Origin: Luidia sarsii
Lineage: Eukaryota; Echinodermata; Asteroidea; Paxillosida; Luidiidae
Length of the DNA: 64,000 nucleotides
NCBI GenBank assembly: GCA_949987565.1
Contig: OX465112.1
Coordinates: forward strand, 14,446,951-14,510,950
Direction: 5' to 3'
Positions 55,930 to 64,000 of this stretch are shown here, piece by piece. The notes under the pieces were generated by a model that was given only the letters and a program-made list of their open reading frames with translations, was not told the origin of the DNA and made no database searches. The position numbers and the translations under genes were made by a program. The number at the start of each line of letters is the position of its first letter. The first letter of the stretch is position 1.

Positions 55930-56430
55930 AACTGTCACCCTCTCCCTCTCTCTCTGTCTGTCTGTCTCTCTCTCTGTCTGTTTCTCTCTCTCCCTCTCTC
56001 CCTCTCTCTCTATCTCTCTCTCCCCCCTCTCTCTCTCTCTCCCTCCCTCTCTCTCTCTCTCTCCCCCTCTCTCTCTCTCTCTCTGTCTCTCTCTGCCTAT
56101 TTCTCCCTCTCTCTGTCTCTCTCCCTCTCTCTGTCTCCCCCTCTATCTCTTCCCTGTCTCTGTCTCTCCCCCCTCTCTCTGTCTGTCTCTCTCTATCTCT
56201 CTCTCTCTGTGTCTGTCTCTCTCTCTCCCTCTCTGTCTTTCTCTCTGTCTCTCTCTGCCTATCTCTCCCTCTCTCTGTCTCTCTCCCTCTCTCTGTCTCC
56301 CCCTCTATCTCTTCCCTGTCTCTGTCTCTCTCCCCCTCTCTCTGTCTCTCTCCCGTCTCCCTCTTTCCCCCTCTCTGTCTGTCTTTCTCCCCCCCCTCTC
56401 TCTCTCACTCCCCTCTGTCTCTCTTCCTTT
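55930..56430 (+). repeat. CT-dinucleotide microsatellite with internal duplication
   Basis: TCTCTCTCTCC and TCTGTCTCTC words fill 500 bp. A block reading CTCTCTGCCTATTTCTCCCT at about 56090 is repeated as CTCTGCCTATCTCTCCCTCT at about 56252 with the same following sequence. This is a segmental duplication of roughly 160 bp inside the tract. Confidence 0.9.
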
Positions 56431-56798
56431 CTAATGACCGTGTTTTGATAAGACGGGGACACGGTGTATGACTGGAGGGCATGTCTGTGTCCACTAATGT
56501 CGCTCTGATGTAGCTGGGATGAGTACCAATTTGGCTCGTCTGCATGGGTATCGTATAAACGGGGAGAGTGCATTGGTATCATCACAGAGTTTTAAGGGAG
56601 CCATGCTTTGTGTCGTATCCAGTGCGACATCGCATAAACCGACACAAATGTCGCTTACAAAGTAGTTTCTAGCATAGGACTCTTGCGTGCCGTGTGTATT
56701 TTCATGAAATCTGTTTAGACAGAGTGTGCCGGATAGGTCACTGCACAGATCAAACCAACTAGGCCTATGCGCCCCTACTATGATACATCTACTCTTAA
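56431..56798. other. Unresolved stretch; nothing identified
   Basis: A minus frame of 106 codons (56494-56814) runs into the adjacent MITE and is unrecognised. Confidence 0.4.
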
Positions 56799-57158
56799 AG
56801 GCCCAATACAACATTGGGAAGATCGGAAAACATTGATGTCCACAGACTCCCTTCTAATTTACACAGTTTGTAGATGGTCAGGATATAACCCTCATGTTGA
56901 AATCTTACGGTCTGGAATGCTGTACTTTTCGAAAAATCTTCACCCAAACAAGGACAAATAGTTTATTACTTGAGAGTAATAAACTATTTACTACACTACA
57001 CAATGGTGCGTAAACCGTGACATTTTTTTGGCATTTTTCTAGTTTCTCTGATAACCATTTGAGCTAAAACCTTCGCAGTATTGCTTTGTTTAAGTGTTTT
57101 ATGGTTTAACACACAAACTGTGGCAATCTTTTTACCTTTACTAATGTTGTATAGGCCT
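56799..57158 (+). mobile_element. TTAA-flanked MITE, family A (copy 4, most complete)
   Basis: TTAA at 56795-56798 and 57159-57162 flank a 360-bp element with inverted ends AGGCCCAATACAACATT and AATGTTGTATAGGCCT. A central hairpin pairs AATAGTTTATTACT (56957-56970) with AGTAATAAACTATT (56975-56988). The interior words GTGCGTAAACCGTGACATTT and TTGAGCTAAAACCTTCGCAG are shared by all copies. No transposase frame. Confidence 0.9.
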
Positions 57159-57162
57159 TTAA

Positions 57163-58987
57163 GACGAGATGTACGATAAAGGCGACTAAAATGTCTAATT
57201 CCTATTGCCGATACAAGGGCGTTTTATTCGGCGTGAGCTTCAGAGGTTGAATGTTATTTAGTCCCAGCGGCTGATTGTTTCAGTCCTTTCCTCTAATCAG
57301 CTCAATAATAGGTATAGGACCTATGGCCAAACCTGCAGCCGTGTTCATGCCGTGCTAAGGACGCGCCCGCCCGGACACGCATGTCAACGACCGACGCTCT
57401 TGCCAACCAAGACGCTGACAGAAACCGTACAGGACAGTAACCCTTAGCAACAGAGTAAGAAAAAATCTCCGAGAGGCTATGGCGGCTTCAATAATTGCTC
57501 GGATCCGAGGGAGCAGAGTGCTGACTCGGACCGCCAGGGAGTTCCAATCGTCTGGCATCTAAAAAGCCACCACCCCCTGCCCGGTCCAGTTTAAACAACC
57601 GCACACAATGACCGCTAGAAATTACCCACACCTTATACGCGACTGAGAGGCCAAAGACGAATTCCCCCTCCGTAAAAAAAAGTGCAGGAGACGAAGCCGA
57701 GATTACCGAAGGTTTCGAGGTAGTAACACGATACCTCGGCAGCGAGCTTTTTATACTGTATCAATTATATTACCCTCCAAATCTTTCTGGGACATTGTTC
57801 TTCTCATTGTTCCTTCATCGACCGGTCTCGTTTGTCCGCGGGTGTCTACCCTCTTCCCACCCCTCTTCCTCTCTGCAGTGATCCATCCCAGGAATGGACC
57901 TCCCCGTTTATGAATAAGGCACAGTGCTTGGTGCATTGTATCCGAGAGAGGTTTCAACCCAGTAATTATAGCGATGGTAATGCGATACACCTATCGGTTA
58001 TATAGGTATTCAACGCCACTTTTTTTTTTACCCATGCCAGTCCAAATGCAGGATCGTGGTGGAACAGACGCCAGATGGGAAAACTAATTTATCTTATGAT
58101 CAACAAGTATGGGTCCATCTATAGGACTTTGTTCTTGAGACTTGTCACACGATGGCTGTCCTGAAGACTAGCGAGACGAGTCCCGAATTCTTTGTCGTTC
58201 GGGGGATGTGGATGATGGCACTCTCGATGACAGATGACGATGACAGCGACCAAGATTCACTGTATACCAGCCTGAACCATGGCATTATATTCCCCAATCC
58301 CAATTTGATGCCCCGGCATATGGGATGGACGTTGCGACATGATGACACAAGTGCGACATTGGTGGCTCTGGTGACGACCGTGACGGTCTTCACATTGTCG
58401 TGGTAGCCACGAGTAACCACACCCACGCGAATACAAACCCGAAGCTGCCATCCACTAAGTCGCCTTTACATCCCGAAAAAAAAAACCCAAGCGAGACTCT
58501 ACTTGGGGAAAATCTCCTACGCAGCCAGCCCCTTGCATCTAATTATCAATTCATTTTGACTTAGGCCTGACCTATTCGTGTAGTTTTACCGTTGGTGTAT
58601 TTGCCCTACCGCGTGAGCCTAGGAATTGGGAGTAATCGTTGCCCAAGGCAGGCGAGTTTCTGGATGGGACGGAAGCAAATCAGCCGTGCGACTGCGGGGA
58701 CTATAGAATGGAAGGGCGAGCATGCACGCATCGCGGGTGTGCGTGGTGTGTCATAGCTCGGCCGTGGACGAGTGTAGTCACTACGGGCAGAGACACTCCT
58801 TGCGCGGCTATGGGATGCTTTGCGAAGGGAGGCCAGCTGTTCACATGAGTGGCAGGGTTAGGACCCTTTATAACGGAGTCATATCGATCATCATACCCGT
58901 GTATAGGGACCAATCTGAAGTCTCTCTATCCCAGTTTCGGCAATATTGTGGCTCTGATTTTAGAGTAGGGCACTGATAACGATACAA
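57163..58987. other. Unresolved stretch with an 84-codon frame
   Basis: 58152-58406 plus (start MAVLKTSETSPEFFVV, with an acidic DDDDSD patch) has codons that end often in G or C, but it is overlapped antisense by an open frame of 93 codons and is unrecognised. A T run lies at 58020 and an A run at 58478. Confidence 0.3.
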
Positions 58988-59195
58988 AGGCCCTTTTCCA
59001 AAACCCGGCTTAGGCTCAGGCTCCGGCTTCGTCACCATTTCTGTCATACATTTGAAAGTACAAGACATGAAAATGGGAGGCCTTTGGCTTTGTTTTTTTA
59101 ATGTTACACAGCGTTTTGAAAAAGACCCCACGGCTTCAACTTCAACAAAGAACTCCAACCTGTGTTTTCAGCCATTGGATAGCAGAGACGAAGCC
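58988..59195 (+). mobile_element. MITE family C2 (copy 3)
   Basis: AGGCCCTTTTCCAAAACCCG begins it, followed by GCTTAGGCTCAGGCTCCGG. The interior GGGAGGCCTTTGGCTTTG and CTTCAACTTCAACAAAGAAC match copies 1 and 2. It ends about AGCAGAGACGAAGCC without the outer terminus, because a C1 fragment starts immediately afterwards. Confidence 0.8.
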
Positions 59196-59197
59196 AT

Positions 59198-59300
59198 ATA
59201 TAGCCCTTTACGAATCCAGGGATCAGGCTCGGGCTCAGGCTTCGTCTCCGTCTGACCGCACCTTAAAATACAGGTTGTGGTTTGTCGGCGAGTTTGAAGG
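59198..59300 (+). mobile_element. MITE family C1 fragment (copy 4, left end)
   Basis: TAGCCCTTTACGAATCCAGG, then GGCTCGGGCTCAGGCTTCGT and CCGTCTGACCGCACC, match the left third of the C1 copies. It is truncated at about 59300, where the GTACGG-rich block begins. Confidence 0.75.
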
Positions 59301-59600
59301 TTTACGGAGGTCGTAAACTGTTCGTAGCCCCTCTCCGTGCGGCCTCCGTACGGGTGCAGGAGGCGGCTGTACGATTTCCGTACGGATTCAATGGCTCCGC
59401 GGCCGTACAATCTCTGCGCTGCCCCTGAGCGGATGTATCCCGAGGGCTCGTACATGAACTCGCACGACGATCGTAGACAATGTGAAGCACATTCGCCGCA
59501 GCTCGTATAGCCACCTCCGATGCCCTAAAAATCGTACGGGAAATCGTGATCCAGGCTACAGCGGCGTACATAAAGTATCCGTACAAACGGCTTTCAATGG
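59301..59600. repeat. CGTACG-rich, locally palindromic block
   Basis: CCGTACGG, TCCGTACGGA, GCCGTACAA, ATCGTACGGG and TCCGTACAAACGG recur within 300 bp, far above the level in flanking sequence. Repeated short self-complementary words suggest a foldback-type repeat, but I find no second copy or clear termini here. Non-coding. Confidence 0.5.
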
Positions 59601-59688
59601 TGTCTCGTACAGTGGCTAGGGCTTACAGATTACACACGTGTCTATGTGAGCCTCTGATAAGCGGCTGCTACCAATTCCCACAGACCGA

Positions 59689-60248
59689 GGCCAAATATCA
59701 TAGACCTGCTTAACCGTTAAAATCTGCTAAGCAAGACATTTCTTTTCCGGTTAAAACGAGATTTGATGCTTGCTGCACTTGACTTGTATTCCAATAATAT
59801 TGGGTTCTTTGCACGAAATACAAGTCGAACATGGGCTGGCAACCTGATTTTATTGAGAATGCTGCTTAAAGCCCCTTCACAACATTGGTAAGATCGAAAA
59901 ACAGAAAATTTTCATAGATTTACAGTTTGAAGATGGTTATAGTAGAAACCTCCGCCTAAAATGTTGTATTTTGGGAGAATTAGAAAAGAGTAAAAGAACT
60001 AGTTTACGTCTCACCGAGATCTAAACTATTTTTTGGAACAGTTCGGCGTTGAATGCTGCATTTTCGCGAAACAAATGAAGCGGTTTTCACGATTTTCTCG
60101 AGACTCGGTTGGCGGATTGAGCTGAAATTCTCACAGGTGTGCTATTTCATGCATATGTTGGATCAGACAACGTATGGATGCTATTCTTTGACCTCGACCA
60201 ATGTTGTGTATAGCTAGGGGCTTTAAGCGACTCTATGAAATTGGGCCC
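59689..60248. mobile_element. MITE family D (copy 2), split by a family B insertion
   Basis: The left terminus GGCCAAATATCATAGACC (59689) and right terminus GACTCTATGAAATTGGGCCC (60248) are inverted and match copy 1 at 21659-21901. Interior words shared with copy 1 include TTGACTTGTATTCCA. Removing 59870-60222 and one TTAA restores the GCTTAAGCG-type word expected from copy 1. Confidence 0.85.
59870..60222 (+). mobile_element. MITE family B (copy 2) inserted at TTAA in a D element
   Basis: TTAA at 59866-59869 and 60223-60226 bracket AGCCCCTTCACAACATTGG and the inverse end CCAATGTTGTGTATAGCTAG with GGGCT. The interior matches 62958-63325 (GTTTACGTCTCACCGAGATC, GCGAAACAAATGAAGCGGTT). The host D element gives the empty-site sequence, which supports a TTAA (or TA) target duplication. 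Confidence 0.9.
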
Positions 60249-60252
60249 GGTA

Positions 60253-60742
60253 AGGTGTTTTTCTGCCGTAGCCAATAGTTTGTTTGTCCAGCATGGCATA
60301 GGCTCTCAAATCACAAATGCTATGGAGCACCTTGACGATATCCCATTCTTACCAGTTGGAGTACGTGCCATGTTAACTTCTCAGCTGCGTGAGGGTCTCC
60401 CGGGCATTGAAAGTGGACACTCATCGTGAAACATGCTAGCAATCCTTGCTCGACTGAATTATCTTGGCCTACAATCTGAACAAGGAGAGCCTATCGAATT
60501 TCGCCACGTAAAAGCTTTCAAGCACGTTCATTCAACCTCATTTCTGTATTATCTGTATGGGTTTTCAATAAGATTTGTTTCAATAAGATTTGTTTCATAT
60601 TTTCATTTATATCTGAAGTCCTATAGATTAGTCTTTGATTTATCATATGATATCTACCAGTTCGTAGTTCGTGAAATGTTGAAGACCGTCACTTCAGAAC
60701 GCCAGGTAATTAGTAAAGGTTTAATTTAACTGTCTTGACTTT
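60253..60742. other. Unresolved stretch; nothing identified
   Basis: AATAAGATTTGTTTC is directly duplicated at about 60569-60597. A 98-codon plus frame (60433-60729) lies across it and is unrecognised. Confidence 0.4.
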
Positions 60743-61081
60743 TAGTGATATACAAAAAATGTTGCAAACTGCTTATTATACTGACTAAAATTGCCAAAAT
60801 GCAAATCTTAAAATTTAGTGGGCCAGACGTTTCGATCCTAGCAGGACCTTTCTCAAAGGCAGTGACAAGGACAAATTAGATACATGTACACGAAGGAAGG
60901 GGGAAGAGAGTGAATAGGACACGGATGAGAAACAAAGGACAAAGAGTAAAGCTGGTAGGGTGAGATCAAATGGAAGGGCAAGGAGTATATAGGGTAGGGA
61001 TTAGTGAGAAGGGGGAAAGATAAAAGAGAGAAGTGTGGAGGAGTGAACACAAAAGAAGGATTATCAGAAAGCTGCATTGTG
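60743..61081 (-). mobile_element. Penelope-like element 3' untranslated region
   Basis: On the minus strand this follows the stop codon at 61082-61084. It holds TTCTGATAATCCTTCTTTTG, then a CT-rich stretch with CTCACTAATCCCTACCC and ATCCGTGTCCTATTCACTC, then TTTGAGAAAGGTCCTGCTAG and GATCGAAACGTC. It ends in TTGCATTTTGGCAATTTTAG. All other Penelope-derived fragments in the window are pieces of this region, so this copy anchors their identity. Confidence 0.85.
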
Positions 61082-61213
61082 TTAGTCATTACCCTCCTGG
61101 ATATTGAGACCATGTGGTTGAATAGTCCGAAGACGCTTCGTCCACATTTTCTCACGGCTAAGACGGACAGCATTACTACGGTGACCAAGGACTTTTACAA
61201 AGAAGAGGCGGAA
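61082..61213 (-). pseudogene. Penelope-like polyprotein C-terminus (after GIY-YIG)
   Basis: The minus frame ending at 61082 reads FVKVLGHRSNAVRLSREK, then MWTKRLRTIQPHGLN and IQEGND before the stop. The pattern R-E-x-x-W-x-x-x-L-x-T-x-x-P-x-G-L-N is the characteristic C-terminal end of Penelope-like elements downstream of the GIY-YIG endonuclease. The endonuclease and RT themselves are missing upstream, where the similarity stops near 61213. This is a 5'-truncated insertion with an intact end. Confidence 0.8.
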
Positions 61214-62957
61214 TAGTGCGTTGGCGGGCATTGGCGCAGAACATGAAGTACGTGATATGGGACGATGTGTGTCCGATGTACGCATATAATGTGCATGGCC
61301 ACATGGCACGCCAAGCTATCTACCGAGTGCACCAGTAGGGCTAACAAGGCATGCCACAGTCAGGCATGCCACACTTGCGTCTCCATGGCACGCATGCATT
61401 GGGCCATAAATCTACAGCCTGGGAATACGAGCAAGTGATATAGTCCCAGTGTTAGCCACTTGTATTCGTAATACCTCGGCCTGGAATTCTCTCTACAACT
61501 GGTGCTTCTTCCCTCCGTGGCATTCTTTCGCGAGACAAAGTTGCCTTCACCTAGGAAGCAATGCACACAATAATTATCATTTTTCTTGTCGACGCCGGCA
61601 AAGAGACACATCGTAAGAGCGTGTTAGTTACACCCTCAAGAGGTCTCTGTGCTTAAGATGGAATCAAAAGAAGCCCACTATGAAATGGCTAAAAAAACAT
61701 GGTTATTCGACGTCCTACCAGGGCAGACTCTATTATGTCAGGCAGTGGAAAGTCGATGTACAGTCGGATTCTGTTGACGGAAACAGACCACTAACTTGAG
61801 GACAAAAACTTCAGTGCCACAGCTATCGAGAAATGGGAAGCTGGTTTACAAGCAAACTCGTGTGTGATGCTTATTACTTGTAACTAATTCTGCTGCTGCT
61901 ATTTTTGGATAACGTTCACCGAGAGCTTCGAGTGGCATCCTTAATAGCATGTGTGGGCTTGAGAAGGAGAGTTCTTTAAGCAGTTCTATGAAACCCGACC
62001 CCGTGGTCTTTAGCCAGCCCTCCTCGATTCCACTTAAGATTGCCTCCCTGGATTTGTATCTGATTATGTCGACTGCTTTATGAAATTTTCATTACCGTTG
62101 ATGGAAGAGATAGGCTAAGTACTACAGGTGAAACTCTCTTAACTGAAATGGCAGCATCTTTTTTTCTTCTTCCACCGAATTTGAATAACGTGAGCGGAGG
62201 ATTTAATTCGAAGCAAACCATCAGGGATTCCGATAGGAAGGACAGAGGCTACTGTCCCATCCCCCGAGACGCTTGGTAGACCAATTTTTCAGGCCGCGTT
62301 TATCTTCACGAAGAAAAAAAAGAAGAAAACAGATCGGCACACAGCCCACACGCTCAGATATTCCCATCAGTTCAAAGTGGTTCCATTGATATCAGATGTG
62401 AAAGGACTAAAGAGAAGATGTTTAAATCCTGGCACAACGCCAAGCAGAAGTCCGCAGATGTAATAGGGAAGTGTACTTTTAGTGTAACCTAATATTAAGC
62501 CAAACGTTAATCTATTTCATTTGCCGCGTGTACGGGGTCTATCCCACTTGATGATACTGAGATCGCTAGAGGGCGCTAAAAGGTACGGACGTAGTTCGCG
62601 GAGGGGTTTGTAACAAGGAGGCGATTTAAGATACTTCGGGTCAATCTATTAAAACATTTTCTACGGATACGTAAACAAATATTGTAACTTGTACGAAGAT
62701 ATACCGTTTTGTTCTGGAAAGACGTGCCCCTCGTTAATTACGCCAAAAGATGCTCTTCAATTCAGAGTGAATGTGTCATGTCGAGGGGTTTCGATAAGGA
62801 AATATGAAATATAGGCTCAACGTTCAGATACATTTTTTAAGCATTCTCTATAACTTGTTTGAAACAAACCGGTTGTTTCCAAGTCCCTCTCGCAGAGAAC
62901 AACAACGAACTTTCTTGTGTTTCTTTTTTCAAATGTTCAGGTTTTAGGAAGGATTAA
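61214..62957. other. Unresolved stretch; no gene recognised
   Basis: A short GGCATGCCACA duplication lies near 61348-61372. The minus frame of 83 codons at 61360-61611 is unrecognised. AT-leaning sequence without shared repeats. Confidence 0.4.
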
Positions 62958-63325
62958 AGCCCCTACACAACATTGGTAAGATCGAAAAACAGAAATGTTC
63001 ACAGATTTACATGAAACTTACACAGTTTGAAGATGGTTATAGTAGAAACCTCTCACTGAAATATTTCTGCCTAAAATGTTGTATTTTGAAAGAAATGAGT
63101 AAAAGAAATAGTTTACGTCTCACCGAGATCTAAACTATTTTTCGGAACAGTACGGCGTTGAATGCTGCATTTTCGCGAAACAAATGAAGTGGTTTTCACG
63201 ATTTTCTCGAGACTCGGTTGGCGGATTGAGTTGAAATTTTCACAGGTGTGCTATTTCATGCACATGTTGGATCAGACAACGTATGGATGCCATTCTTTGA
63301 CCTCGACCAATGTTGTGTAGGGGCT
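62958..63325 (+). mobile_element. MITE family B (copy 3, most complete)
   Basis: TTAA at 62954-62957 and 63326-63329 flank AGCCCCTACACAACATTGG and its inverse CCAATGTTGTGTAGGGGCT. Length is 368 bp. The interior contains a partial central hairpin (AATAGTTTACGTCTC opposite GATCTAAACTATT). Non-autonomous. Confidence 0.9.
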
Positions 63326-63479
63326 TTAAGGCGTCCCTGGGCTGAGAATTAACCGCCAAATCTACCAATGCTCACACCAGTGTGGGTGAACCTCTCGTCC
63401 AGCATTACCTCCAAGTAAGATTTATAGTGAAATATACGGCCCATAGTGGAATACTGCTCGCACATTTGGGCTGGTGCAT

Positions 63480-63846
63480 CTGCCTGCCATTTGTCCCAGT
63501 TGGATTGGCCGTGAAGAGGCGGGTTATTATAACATTGTCGGCAAGGAGCTTGGGTCGTCATTGCAACCCTTAGCCCATCGTAGGACGGTGGCCACCCTGA
63601 GTCTCCTCTACCCGATATTTCCATGGAAGGTGTTCCTCTGCTCTTGCCGACTTGGTCCCCCAGTTAGAACTTTCTAAGCGAGCAACCAGGCTGTTTGCCT
63701 CATCTCACCCACACACTCTATCTGTCGCAGGGTGTAGAACGGAGAGGTATCGGAACAGCTTCTTCCCTCGTTCTGCCTCCATCTGGAATTCCCTTCCTGG
63801 TTCTTGTTTTCCCCCTGCCCACGATCCTTTTAAAAAGGAATGTTAA
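63480..63846 (+). pseudogene. LINE C-terminal tail with a frameshift
   Basis: The first frame reads YNIVGKELGSSLQPLAHRRT and VATLSLL up to about 63608. The +1 frame then continues YFHGRCSSALADLVP, and later YRNSFFPRSASIWNSLPG, to a stop at 63844-63846. The order (LxHRR, YFHG, ADLVP, SFFPR, WNSLP) is the conserved end of deuterostome non-LTR retrotransposon polyproteins. One frameshift near 63605-63612 joins the two parts. The RT palm is not present upstream; a family B MITE is. Confidence 0.85.
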
Positions 63847-63889
63847 TTCCTATTTCCAGCCTTCCCGAGTCCATGCCCTCTCTATCTCC

Positions 63890-63937
63890 ATAAACCCGGA
63901 GCCTGAGCCTAAGCCGTGCTTTGGAAATAGGCCCAAA
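63890..63937 (+). mobile_element. MITE family C2 terminal fragment (copy 4)
   Basis: CCCGGAGCCTGAGCCTAAGC and GTGCTTTGGAAATAGGCCC reproduce the right terminus of C2 (compare 11281-11323). Only the end is preserved, abutting the LINE tail. Confidence 0.65.
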
Positions 63938-64000
63938 CAGTGAGAGCGCAGTGAGCAGAATCGTGTAGTGTCGAATTTTGTTTGTTTATTCTCGTCCCTT

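Noticed and set aside
55930..56450. Hydrophobic-looking serine/leucine frame in the CT tract
   Set aside because: Microsatellite translation; the apparent membrane character is compositional.

Overview
This window is eukaryotic, most likely from the nuclear genome of a marine invertebrate deuterostome. I lean towards an echinoderm, but the species cannot be fixed from the sequence. The reasons are: no dense coding, no bacterial-type operons, many pyrimidine/purine microsatellites and minisatellites, tRNA-derived SINE fragments, Penelope-like and non-LTR retroelement debris, and many short inverted-repeat (MITE-like) elements. One dispersed repeat carries a hairpin and a downstream purine-rich box that look like an echinoderm-type replication-dependent histone mRNA 3' end.

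I find no convincing intact protein-coding gene. The longest open frames are by-products of tandem repeats (such as 49169-50000 and 23778-24454) or are unrecognised. The recognisable coding pieces are all retroelement relics: a Penelope-like reverse transcriptase N-terminal fragment (24828-25100, minus), a Penelope-like C-terminus after a GIY-YIG domain with its 3' region (60743-61213, minus), and two LINE C-terminal tails (2704-2850 and 63480-63846, plus). A short exon-like, cysteine-containing segment lies near 7660-7815.

Layout: 1-690 pyrimidine minisatellite. 2.7-3.1 kb LINE tail followed by a perfect Penelope-derived palindrome. 9.4-11.4 kb a TTAA-flanked MITE, a GTCTACGTAGAC-rich palindromic element and one MITE nested in another. 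12.7-13.8 kb purine then pyrimidine tracts. 15-18.3 kb SINE, Penelope, MITE and histone-end-like copies. 18.7-19.5 kb 21-bp minisatellite. 23.9-24.5 kb G-rich minisatellite opposed by a C-rich one. 24.8-25.9 kb Penelope RT, histone-end-like repeat, MITE. 28.3-29.05 kb 22-bp minisatellite and SINE. 31.1-32.0 kb three nested or adjacent Penelope copies. 34.4-35.1 kb histone-end-like repeat, MITE and SINE abutting. 37.3-39.1 kb MITE and two inverted histone-end-like elements. 41.6-44.5 kb MITE, large foldback, Penelope 3' region and SINE. 46.8-49.9 kb histone-end-like element, 247-bp tandem repeat and a 20-bp repeat with 120-bp higher-order structure. 50.8-57.2 kb histone-end-like copy, three TTAA MITEs and long CT tracts. 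59-60.3 kb MITE nested in another MITE. 60.7-64 kb Penelope 3' end, TTAA MITE and LINE tail.

The genes do not form a pathway. The window reads as a repeat-dense intergenic or intronic region. Its most interesting content is the histone-3'-end-like inverted repeat family, the Penelope-associated palindromes, and the nested insertions that reveal exact element boundaries.
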